Assembly (NCBI GenBank): GCA_036388475.1
Contig: DASVRT010000024.1
Span: 34,075 to 98,074 of the forward strand
DNA: 64,000 nt
Direction: 5' to 3'
Source of the DNA: JALZHR01 sp036388475
Lineage (GTDB): Bacteria; Acidobacteriota; Blastocatellia; Pyrinomonadales; Pyrinomonadaceae
The position numbers and the translations under genes are program-made. This document shows positions 54,778 to 61,670 of the stretch, in pieces. Within the stretch, counting starts at the first letter, position 1. Each line of letters opens with the position of its first letter. The notes below the pieces were generated by a model that was not told where the DNA came from, searched no databases, and saw only the letters and a list, made by a program, of their open reading frames with translations.

Positions 54778-55254
54778 TCACGGCAAAATTTCTTTAATCG
54801 CTTTTTCAAACGCCGCGACTTTGCGCCGGGCGCGTTTCACATCATCGAATTCTTCGCCGTATTTTTGCAGCAAAGACCAGAGGTCGGTTTCCAGCTCGAC
54901 TTTGCGCACGATTAATCTGCCCAGACCCTGAGTCAATTTCGACGCGTCGCCGACCGCCAGAATTCGGTCTAATTCCTTGCGAATCACTCCGAGCTCGAAG
55001 CGCGTTTCCTTGACCTTCGGATACTCTTCGGTGAATTGGAACGTTAAATCGTCAAGCGTCGCTTCCAGTTCGGTTTTGCGCAAAAGAACTTCGGCGTAAG
55101 CGGGCGAAGATTTTATCGCCGTCTGCGCACCGGCGATGTTTACCGGCGCGGGCGTCGGTTTGGGTTTGCCGTTCGTCTGCGCCGAGCAGACCGTCGCGGA
55201 AATTAAAAGAAAAACGAAAGCTGCGACAATTTTTTTTAATTTGATAAATCTCAT
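54778..55254 (-). CDS. secreted coiled-coil protein
   Basis: 158 residues from the ATG at 55254; the frame stays open 12 codons upstream but that part is basic and lacks a site. Signal peptide 1-24 (AAFVFLLISATVCSAQ). After a Pro/Lys linker the body is helical with heptad charge pattern (LLRKTELEATLDDLTFQFTEE, RARRKVAAFEKAIKEILP). No family recognised. Third gene of a likely HTH-dusB operon. Confidence 0.65.
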   Translation of the reverse strand: MRFIKLKKIVAAFVFLLISATVCSAQTNGKPKPTPAPVNIAGAQTAIKSSPAYAEVLLRKTELEATLDDLTFQFTEEYPKVKETRFELGVIRKELDRILAVGDASKLTQGLGRLIVRKVELETDLWSLLQKYGEEFDDVKRARRKVAAFEKAIKEILP

Positions 55255-55266
55255 TCCAATTTGCCG

Positions 55267-55288
55267 GAGACGGAAAATTTTCCGTCTC
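55267..55288. terminator. perfect 22-bp palindrome
   Basis: GAGACGGAAAA and TTTTCCGTCTC are exact complements with no loop, between dusB and the coiled-coil gene. There is no T run on the minus strand, so a terminator role is uncertain. Confidence 0.5.
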
Positions 55289-55307
55289 AAAATTACGTTT
55301 AAAAAAA

Positions 55308-56399
55308 TTAATTGGCGACTGCTGCATTACAGGAAATTTCTTCGTTTGAAAACGCTTCGCACGAATCAATCGCCAAATCTCGGTCGGCATCAGCCTCGGT
55401 CACGCCGTCGCCGAAAGTGTTTCGCTCGGTCAGGGTTTCAAAATACACGGTAATATTGTCCAGAATTTCCTCAGCCGAATGCGAATGATAGAGCGTCTGG
55501 CGAAACTGCGCGCCGCCGACCAAGCCTTTCGTAAATTGCCCGGCAAGCTGTTTCATTTTCCCCAAAGCGACGATTTCCGGCATTTCCTCGCGAAGCATTT
55601 CAAAAAATTCGAGCAAAACGGCTTTCTTTTCCGCCAAATCCGGCTGATACGGCTCGCGCCCCGCAATCGCGTCCTCGAATTGCCGGAAAATCCACGGATT
55701 CTGCATCGCGCCGCGCCCGATTAAAATTCCGTCACAATTCGTTTCGCGCCAGCGTTTCAAGCCGTATTCAATCGTCGTGATGTCGCCGTTGCCCGAAACC
55801 GGAATCGAAACGGCTTCTTTCACCGCGCGAATCAAATCCCAGTTCGCCATTCCTTTATAACCCTGCTCGCGCGTGCGACCGTGAACCTGTATATGCTCGA
55901 CGCCGCATTGCTCCGCCATTTTCGCCGCTTCGACACAATTGATGGTCGAATCGGAAAAGCCGGTGCGCATTTTCAAAGTCAGCGGAATCGAGATTGATTT
56001 TTTGATTTCTTTCAGGATAATTTCCAGTCGCGGCATATCTTTCAAAAGCGCCGAGCCGCCGCCGTGTTTGACGACTTTCGGCGCGGGACAGCCGCAGTTG
56101 ACGTCCAGAATATCGGCGCCGACTTCTTCCGCCATTTCCGCGCCGAGCGCCATTCGTCCGGGCTGACCGCCGAAAATCTGCACGGCAAACGGGCGTTCTT
56201 CCTCGTCAAAACGCATCTGTCGCTTCGATTTCGGATTGCCGCGCGTCAAGCCTTCGACCGAGATAAATTCCGACACCACCATCCCGACGCCGCCGCGCCG
56301 CTTGATAAGCCGCCGAAAAGTGTAATCCGTCACGCCCGCCATCGGCGAGAGAATCAGCGGCGGATTGATTTCGATGTCGCGTATCTTAAAAGGTTTCAT
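55308..56399 (-). CDS. dusB: tRNA-dihydrouridine synthase
   Basis: 363 residues. FMN enzyme that reduces uridines in the tRNA D loop. TIM-barrel motifs PLILSPMAGVTDYTFRR, VNCGCPAPKVVKHGGGSALL (catalytic Cys in NCGCP), HGRTREQGYKG, SGNGDI and GRGAMQNPWIF identify the DusB group. It starts 4 bases after the stop of the HTH gene, as in the E. coli dusB-fis operon style, where a DNA-binding partner is also adjacent. The C-terminal tail is acidic. Confidence 0.95.
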   Translation of the reverse strand: MKPFKIRDIEINPPLILSPMAGVTDYTFRRLIKRRGGVGMVVSEFISVEGLTRGNPKSKRQMRFDEEERPFAVQIFGGQPGRMALGAEMAEEVGADILDVNCGCPAPKVVKHGGGSALLKDMPRLEIILKEIKKSISIPLTLKMRTGFSDSTINCVEAAKMAEQCGVEHIQVHGRTREQGYKGMANWDLIRAVKEAVSIPVSGNGDITTIEYGLKRWRETNCDGILIGRGAMQNPWIFRQFEDAIAGREPYQPDLAEKKAVLLEFFEMLREEMPEIVALGKMKQLAGQFTKGLVGGAQFRQTLYHSHSAEEILDNITVYFETLTERNTFGDGVTEADADRDLAIDSCEAFSNEEISCNAAVAN

Positions 56400-56403
56400 C
56401 CAA

Positions 56404-56742
56404 TTATTTATTCTTTAAATCTTGCAATATATCGGCGATTTGTTCAAATTTATCGACCGGCACTTCGCTGAGCAGCGCATTCAGATTTTTTTTCTTCAAA
56501 TTGTTAATCGAATGCGTTTCGGCGACCGGCTTGGTCGTATCGGCTTGCCATTCGATTAAATCATTCGGCGTACAGTTTAGAGCCAGGCAAAGCCGTTCGA
56601 GATGGTCGAGTTTTACTCGCTGCGCCGTCGAACTCAATAAAATATTAGCGGTTGCCGGTACGAAACCGAGACTCAGCAGAAATTTATAATGTTTTTCAAT
56701 TCCGCGCAGCCGCAAAATTCTTTTCACGTTTAAGATGAACAT
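56404..56742 (-). CDS. small XRE/Cro-type HTH protein
   Basis: 112 residues. The start is set at the ATG at 56742, five bases after an AGGAG site; the open frame upstream to 56901 is translated 20-bp repeat and is not coding. HTH region about 1-65: RILRLRGIEKHYKFLLSLGF, VPATANILLSS and HLERLCLALNCTPNDLIEW, the last being typical of the HTH_26/Cro type. The tail is helical. It is co-transcribed with dusB and lies directly downstream of a 20-bp array, which could be its operator. Confidence 0.82.
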   Translation of the reverse strand: MFILNVKRILRLRGIEKHYKFLLSLGFVPATANILLSSTAQRVKLDHLERLCLALNCTPNDLIEWQADTTKPVAETHSINNLKKKNLNALLSEVPVDKFEQIADILQDLKNK

Positions 56743-56792
56743 TTCACTCTCCTGAGATTGCAAAATTTTCCGAAAATTAAATATAACAGCAA

Positions 56793-57012
56793 AATATGAA
56801 ACGAAACAATGCAATATAAAACGAAACAATGAAATATGAAACGAAACGGTGCAATATGCATCTAAACAATGAAATATGAAACGAAACGGTGCAATATACA
56901 TCTAAACAATGAAATATACATCTAAACAGTGCAATATACATCTAAACAGTGCAATATACATCTAAACCGTAAAATATGCATCTAAACAATGAAATATACA
57001 TCTAAACAATGA
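56793..57012. repeat. 20-bp tandem array upstream of the HTH gene
   Basis: Eleven consecutive 20-bp units, all starting AATAT. Two sub-types occur: AATATGAAACGAAAC followed by AATGC, AATGA or GGTGC, and AATATACATCTAAAC followed by AATGA or CAGTGC-like ends. The order is four mixed early units then mostly the second type. It fills most of the 335-base gap 56743-57077, which holds no gene. The spacing equals about two helical turns. Confidence 0.92.
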
Positions 57013-57077
57013 TTTTTACGGTTACACCATATTCTTTTACGGTTTTCCGCGGTTTTAGTCTGAAACTTAAAGAAAAT

Positions 57078-57854
57078 TTAATTCAGCAAAGCGCCGACCT
57101 CATTCTCCGTATTTTCCGACGGCTTGTCGGAATTATCTACGCTGGCGAGCGTTAAAGTTATACTTCCGGTACTGGCGTCGAGGACGAAAACGTTCGATTT
57201 CGCCGCCGCGACGAGCTTGGCGAACGGGTCGAAAGACGGCGCTTTATCGCTTCCTTGCAGCAAGACCGCAAAAATCTGATATTTTCTCGCTTCAAAACTC
57301 GTCAGCGAAAAATTTCCGCCTTTGTCGGTTTTGATTGGCGAAAAACCCAGAAAAGCGTCTTCCTTATCGCCTTCGACATCGCGCAGGGCGACGTAGACAT
57401 TTGCCGCCGGTTTGCCGTCGCCGTCGAATACTCTGCCGGTGATTTTTCGTTTGGCGAGCGGCGGCGAAAGCCGAAAAATCAAATTCGTAATGCGCGTCTC
57501 GGCATAGATTTCAAAAATTTTCGCCAGCGCGCGGTTCGCGGCTTTCGGGTAAAAATAAGTCGCGTACGGCGATAAATCGGTCGGCTTTTCGTCGAAATTG
57601 ATGCTCAGAGTGTATTCGCCCGCCGGGATTTTATCGAAAGTAAAATTGCCGTCGGCGGCGGTCGTCGCCCAGAGCTTTCTATCGGCGACCTGCTTGGCTG
57701 ACTCGACCGGAACCAGCTCGATTTCCGTGTAAGGCAGCGGTCTGCCGTTAAATTTTAAAAGCCTGCCGCTTAAAGTTGCGTCGGCAAAAGCGTTTTCAGC
57801 CGACAAAAATGTGAGAAAAATTAAAAAAATTATGATTGAAAACTTTGCTCTCAT
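57078..57854 (-). CDS. secreted carboxypeptidase-regulatory-domain protein
   Basis: 258 residues from the ATG at 57854; the frame is open further but would overlap the divergent NUDIX gene. Signal peptide 1-24 (IIFLIFLTFLSAENAFA). Two carboxypeptidase-regulatory-like repeats: ATLSGRLLKFNGRPLPYTEIEL (about 27-115) and KITGRVFDGDGKPAANVYVALR (about 130-220). It is probably a periplasmic or surface beta-sandwich protein with no catalytic motif. The C-terminus is acidic and variable. Confidence 0.78.
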   Translation of the reverse strand: MRAKFSIIIFLIFLTFLSAENAFADATLSGRLLKFNGRPLPYTEIELVPVESAKQVADRKLWATTAADGNFTFDKIPAGEYTLSINFDEKPTDLSPYATYFYPKAANRALAKIFEIYAETRITNLIFRLSPPLAKRKITGRVFDGDGKPAANVYVALRDVEGDKEDAFLGFSPIKTDKGGNFSLTSFEARKYQIFAVLLQGSDKAPSFDPFAKLVAAAKSNVFVLDASTGSITLTLASVDNSDKPSENTENEVGALLN

Positions 57855-57917
57855 AATGCTGCGCGCGATTTTGTGAATTTTTATCGCCGAGACAAATGTT
57901 ACAATAATCCGGTAATT

Positions 57918-58484
57918 ATGGAAAAGAAAAACGGACCGTGGACGATCAAGGAAACGCGGCGAATTTACCAGAACGAATTTCTCGAACTGTTTGAAGATAA
58001 AGTCGTTCAGCCGGACGGAAAAGACGGCGAATACGCGACCCTGCAAATGAAAGCGGGCGTCTGCACGCTGGCGATCGACGACGAAAATAATGTTTATTTA
58101 ACGCAGCAGTTTCGCTACGCTCTCGGCGCGGAAAGCCTGGAAGTAATCGCGGGCGGGATGGACGAAGGCACGCCGCTCGAAAACGCGAAGCGCGAAGCGC
58201 GCGAAGAAATGGGCATCGAAGCCGAAGAGTGGATTGATTTGGGAACGGCGCAAACCGACACGTCAATCGTGCATTCGCCGGCGCATTTTTTCGTCGCCCG
58301 CAAGCTGAAATTCACCGAACCCGAACGCGAGGGAACCGAAGCGATGAAATCCGTGAAAATCAGTTTTGACTCGGCGGTCGAAAAAGTTCTGAGCGGCGAA
58401 ATCAAGCACGCTTTAAGCTGCGTTTTGATTTTGAAGGCGAAACTTTTGGAGAACGGAAAACGGAAAACGGAAAACGGAAAATGA
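57918..58484 (+). CDS. NUDIX hydrolase (ADP-ribose pyrophosphatase-like)
   Basis: 188 residues from the ATG at 57918; the upstream open frame overlaps the divergent gene start. The Nudix box core is present: AGGMDEGT, then REAREEMG, with the two Glu of REAREE as metal ligands, though the spacing to the GG is shorter than the textbook box. The N-terminal WTIKETRRIYQNEFLELFEDKV is typical of ADP-ribose pyrophosphatases. The last residues (ENGKRKTENGK) are translated ACGGAAA heptad repeat that reaches the stop codon. Confidence 0.85.
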   Translation: MEKKNGPWTIKETRRIYQNEFLELFEDKVVQPDGKDGEYATLQMKAGVCTLAIDDENNVYLTQQFRYALGAESLEVIAGGMDEGTPLENAKREAREEMGIEAEEWIDLGTAQTDTSIVHSPAHFFVARKLKFTEPEREGTEAMKSVKISFDSAVEKVLSGEIKHALSCVLILKAKLLENGKRKTENGK

Positions 58485-58516
58485 AATTGCTTTCTTCATT
58501 TCCCGTTTTCCGTTTT
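58453..58516. repeat. heptad-period inverted repeat (ACGGAAA type)
   Basis: Four ACGGAAA units (58453-58480), then a complementary side TTCCCGT, TTTCCGT, TTT near 58498-58516; arms match in 21 of 22 positions. The left arm encodes the NUDIX C-terminus and stop. Located between convergent genes, so it can also act as a terminator. Confidence 0.92.
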
Positions 58517-58520
58517 AAAA

Positions 58521-59051
58521 TCAGCTTTTCCGCAGCTCGACGCCCGTCGCTTCAAACGAAACTTCCGTCACCGTTCCGTCGGCGTTGCGGTTCTCGAATT
58601 TCGCGCCGTCTTCTTCAATCATATGGTCAACCTGCTGTTTCGTCAGGGTTTTGATGGTGAAAACGCCGTCGGCGCGGGCTTTGAATCCGGCGGATTGAAG
58701 CGGGATAAAAAAGGCGTGGTCTTTCATTTTCACGCGCACCGATTTTGACTTCGCGTCGGGGGCAAGCTCCGCCCAGCAGCCTTCCATTTTGCACGAGCGG
58801 ACAATCACGCCTTCGACCTGCACGGTTTTGCCCGCGTATTTCGACGGGTTTTCCAGCACTTTCGCCAGCGAAACTTTTTCCGCTTTATCGGAAAGCGCCG
58901 CGCCGCGCTTAATCATTCCGGAAGCGTCGAAAGCAGCCTGTTTGTCGGCGTCGGTCGGTTTGTCTTTCTCCGTTTTTTCCTGCGCGAAAGCCGCCAGCGA
59001 GAGCGCCAGCGTTAAAATAATCAAACTTATAATTTCTTTCATATTTTTCAT
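58521..59051 (-). CDS. secreted DUF4920-like protein
   Basis: 176 residues with an AAGGA site before the ATG. Signal peptide 1-23 (ALSLAAFAQ). The VSLAKVLENPSKYAGKTVQVEGVIVRSCKMEGCWAEL run with two Cys (about 92 and 97) and the HAFFIPL segment match DUF4920, a periplasmic OB-like fold of unknown role; the Cys pair may bind metal. It stands alone on the minus strand. Confidence 0.8.
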   Translation of the reverse strand: MKNMKEIISLIILTLALSLAAFAQEKTEKDKPTDADKQAAFDASGMIKRGAALSDKAEKVSLAKVLENPSKYAGKTVQVEGVIVRSCKMEGCWAELAPDAKSKSVRVKMKDHAFFIPLQSAGFKARADGVFTIKTLTKQQVDHMIEEDGAKFENRNADGTVTEVSFEATGVELRKS

Positions 59052-59081
59052 ATTCCTTTAATTTTTGTCAGACGATAGCTT

Positions 59082-59547
59082 TTAAGCTCTTCTGGTACTG
59101 AATGTCACGAAACTGAAATCAAAATCATACATCGAATCGAACGCTTTCCCGTCAATCTGCGCGGGAATGAATTTTACATTTCGAATCGCGTTGAGGAAGG
59201 CACGCGCCTCTTCCTTGTTTGCCTCCGATATGATTCTAACATCACCCAGTTGACCGTTGGCAAGCAGCTCGGCGCGCAGCCGGACGACCGCGCCGCTCCC
59301 ACCGGCGGGCTTGACCGGGATTTCGCCCACGTTAACTTTCGGCTCGGTCAGAATCACGGCGGCGCGCGAAAAGCGCTCGTTGTCTAAAAAACGATTTCCG
59401 GAGGAAACCTGTTCGGAAAGAATTTTCCCTTGAAATTTCCGTCCATTTGATTGGCTGCACCACCGCCGCCGCAGAAGTTTCCTCCTGCCCGAATCCGCTG
59501 CCAGCCAGCGCCGAGATTAAAATCACCGGCGTGAAAAAATATTTCAT
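59082..59547 (-). pseudogene. frameshifted secreted TonB C-terminal-like gene
   Basis: Two frames on one strand belong together. The first (59547 down, with a GGAG site) gives a signal peptide MKYFFTPVILISALAGSGFGQ and then loses sense after about residue 30. The second frame, entered by a shift near 59440-59465, continues as K-I-L-S-E-Q-V-S-S-G-N-R-F-L-D-N-E-R-F-S-R-A-A-V-I and then a TonB C-terminal-type domain with VVRLRAELLANGQLGDVRIISEAN. The shift lies near GGCGGCGGTGG or a run of four A. It is a broken gene, a sequencing error or, less likely, programmed frameshifting. Confidence 0.75.
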
Positions 59548-59757
59548 TAAAACTCCAATGTTAAATATTCGTTTAAATTTTTAACACACGAATTCAGCCA
59601 TAAGCAAGGCATCGTACTTTTATCAAAGACTCATTCGTTCGGCGCGGCGGCGATTTTATTTCCCTGAACGCTTGGAAAAGCAGCCAGCCGTCTGCGAGAA
59701 TAAAAACGAGCGATTGAATAAAGACAATCAAACTTAAATTTCAAGGAGGCAAAACTA

Positions 59758-60027
59758 ATGCAGCAATCAAGCGGCGCAAACGACCAGGAAGCGACGCCGA
59801 GACAACGCGAGGAAGACGAACGCTACGGGCGCGACATTCCGGGCGGAACGGGTTTGGTATCGGACGAAGACGTCGATGCCGTTTCCAACGAAACCGACGC
59901 CGGAGAAACGGAAATCGGGCAAGACCATTCGACGGAAAACTACGGCGAAAGCTTTCCCGACCACGGCGTCGGCGCGGTTCAAAACGCCAACGACACAACC
60001 TCGGACATCGCCCACATCGAAGAATAG
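59758..60027 (+). CDS. small acidic protein, unknown
   Basis: 89 residues, strongly acidic (many Asp/Glu, few Lys), with a perfect AAGGAGG site nine bases before the ATG. It is Gly/Asn/Asp-rich and looks disordered, with no hydrophobic segment. The strong ribosome site suggests high expression. No family recognised. The heptad repeat begins with the stop codon. Confidence 0.7.
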   Translation: MQQSSGANDQEATPRQREEDERYGRDIPGGTGLVSDEDVDAVSNETDAGETEIGQDHSTENYGESFPDHGVGAVQNANDTTSDIAHIEE

Positions 60028-60075
60028 CGGAAAACGGAAAACGGAAAATGCAGAAGATATTTCCGTTTTCCGTTT
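60027..60075. repeat. heptad-period inverted repeat (ACGGAAA type)
   Basis: GCGGAAA, ACGGAAA, ACGGAAA, ATGCAGA, AGATATT, TCCGTTT, TCCGTTT: seven consecutive 7-mers forming a hairpin with a perfect 17-bp stem. Same unit as 58453-58480. Located between convergent genes. Confidence 0.92.
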
Positions 60076-60081
60076 TAAAAC

Positions 60082-60432
60082 TTACCAGCCCGTGACCAAA
60101 AGATTTCGCGCGGATTTTAAACTGATTTTTTGATATTTGCCGTAAGCTTGCGCGGCGCGTGTGCGGATTTGCGCTTCGCTCTCGCCGCGCGTCCAGCCTT
60201 CGAGCGCATCGTGCAGAATATAGGCTTCGGGAGCCATTAAATTCGTCGTCCAAAGCAAAGGTTTCGCCGATGTTTTGCGCAGCGGCTCGGCGAAATAATT
60301 ACGGCTGGCGCAAGCCGGAATCACGGCGACGATTTCGCGCGTGGTCTGCACTTTCGTGCAACCGGCGACCGAGAAAAGCGAAACTAACAGCGCGGCGGTA
60401 TAAAATTTTTTAATTGACACGGGCGGTTTCAT
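60082..60432 (-). CDS. hypothetical lipoprotein
   Basis: 116 residues. Lipoprotein signal with lipobox SVAGC (Cys at 25). The mature part is helical with two further Cys and a WTTNLMAPEAYILHDALEGW segment. No family recognised. A GGAAG site lies upstream. Confidence 0.65.
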   Translation of the reverse strand: MKPPVSIKKFYTAALLVSLFSVAGCTKVQTTREIVAVIPACASRNYFAEPLRKTSAKPLLWTTNLMAPEAYILHDALEGWTRGESEAQIRTRAAQAYGKYQKISLKSARNLLVTGW

Positions 60433-60795
60433 CTTTCAAACTTCCATTTAGGCGCATTATAGCAATGAAAGAAAAGCACATTCTTTTCCGATGCTTTGCA
60501 TAAAATTGCATTGAACCGCAAAGCCTTGTTTTGCTTACATTTCGCAAAACAGTTTATAACTCCATACAAGCACATACAAGCGCAGAGTCCCCACAAATTT
60601 CCCCACAGAGAAAATTATCAAAATATTCGATATTAAGGGAATTATCCTAAAAAAGATGCGCTCTATTCTTCGTCAAACAATTCCCCTATTTCATATCCAA
60701 ACACCTGTTCAATTTATTATTGAAAGTAAATTGAAATTATGAAAGGATTATGGCTCAATGATAAGCACTTTTATTAAACTTAACATTTTTCGTTA
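60433..60795. other. gene-free AT-rich stretch
   Basis: 363 bases with no credible frame. It holds inverted words around TTGCTTACATTTCGCAAAAC and GCATAAAATTGCATTG, and a C-rich stretch (AGTCCCCACAAATTTCCCCACAG) near 60585-60607, but no clear promoter, tRNA or attachment site. It marks the start of the AT-richer, accessory-looking end of the window. Confidence 0.5.
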
Positions 60796-61293
60796 ATGCC
60801 TGAATCTATATCAAGCGCCGAACTGCGCCGCCGGTTCGGCTGCTGGCTCAAAGAGCAAAGAAAAGCGCACGGAATAACGCAGGAATTTGTCGCTGCGAAA
60901 TCCGACATCACCGTAACGCAGTTGTCGCGCATCGAAAACGGAAAAAGCGGCACAAGGCGCGACACAGTGATTCAACTAGCGCAGATTATCGGCATCGACG
61001 AAAGCGAAGCCCTCAGACATTTTGCGCCAGAAAACTTTGCGTCACTAGCGGAAGAACTGGAAAATATTCCATTTTCCGAGTTTGATAAACAAGAACTCAA
61101 AGAGATAGCCGATTTTATAAATTTCAAACTGTCTCAAAAACGTGCCGCGCAACAAGGCAGAACAGACAAAATTATAGACACGTCGCCCGAAGATTCAAGC
61201 GAGACTCAGCCTTACCGAGTCGAAAACGGACGGCTGATTTCCGACACGAAAAAAGAGGAAAACGGACACACTAATCAAAAGCCTGCCGAATAA
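60796..61293 (+). CDS. XRE-family transcriptional regulator
   Basis: 165 residues. HTH about 9-72: RRRFGCWLKEQRKAHGITQEF, V-A-A-K-S-D-I-T-V-T-Q-L-S-R-I-E-N-G-K-S-G, a standard Cro/C1 five-helix domain. The tail is acidic and disordered (DTSPEDSSETQP). No ribosome site is visible, so leaderless or weak translation is possible. Its AT-rich codon use differs from the genes before 60 kb. Targets are unknown. Confidence 0.8.
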   Translation: MPESISSAELRRRFGCWLKEQRKAHGITQEFVAAKSDITVTQLSRIENGKSGTRRDTVIQLAQIIGIDESEALRHFAPENFASLAEELENIPFSEFDKQELKEIADFINFKLSQKRAAQQGRTDKIIDTSPEDSSETQPYRVENGRLISDTKKEENGHTNQKPAE

Positions 61294-61336
61294 ATTTTAT
61301 CGAGGGGCTGAAAAAACTTAAAAAAATCAGTTGCGA

Positions 61337-61579
61337 TTAACCGAACAACTGTGATAAATAATCAATCACAGTTTTAAAGATTGTCGCATCTTCCGTTTGT
61401 GTAGGAACTTGCGTATCCACTAAACTTTTGCCGCCAATTGGTAAGTCGCCTTCAACTAAACAAGTTGTATTCGGCGGACAACTTCTACCACCAATTGGTA
61501 AGTCACCAGCGAAACTGTTGGCTGAAAGTGAGGATACGAAGATAACCGCTAAGAATAGCGTGACAGCGAAATTTTTCAT
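61337..61579 (-). CDS. small secreted peptide with duplicated GDLPIGG(R/K)S motif
   Basis: 80 residues with a clear AGGAGA site before the ATG. A signal peptide (about 1-24, ending SANSFA) would leave a mature peptide starting GDLPIGGRS, then CPPNTTC, a second GDLPIGGKS, a polar linker and an amphipathic end FKTVIDYLSQLFG. The two motifs are separated by 10 residues and are encoded by similar DNA. It is divergent from a TPR/HTH regulator 91 bases away. It could be a pheromone precursor, an exported effector, or an unrelated small protein. Confidence 0.7.
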   Translation of the reverse strand: MKNFAVTLFLAVIFVSSLSANSFAGDLPIGGRSCPPNTTCLVEGDLPIGGKSLVDTQVPTQTEDATIFKTVIDYLSQLFG

Positions 61580-61645
61580 TTTAATTCTCCTAGAAACTAG
61601 ATTTTTGGTCGGTAAGTTGTTGATAAATACCGTTTTGACATATTA

Positions 61646-61659
61646 GCAAGAAATCTTGC
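61646..61659. promoter_or_regulatory. candidate operator palindrome
   Basis: GCAAGA-AA-TCTTGC, a perfect inverted repeat in the divergent gap between the peptide gene and the TPR regulator, 12 bases before the regulator ATG. Binding there would block the regulator's own translation start region. A role is inferred from position. Confidence 0.4.
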
Positions 61660-61670
61660 AAAGGTTACAT

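Noticed and set aside
56743..57077. CRISPR array
   Set aside because: Direct repeats are contiguous 20-bp units without spacers, and no cas gene is present.
60585..60607. Possible attachment site or tRNA end
   Set aside because: A C-rich word resembles a tRNA 3' region, but no cloverleaf can be folded and no integrase is present.
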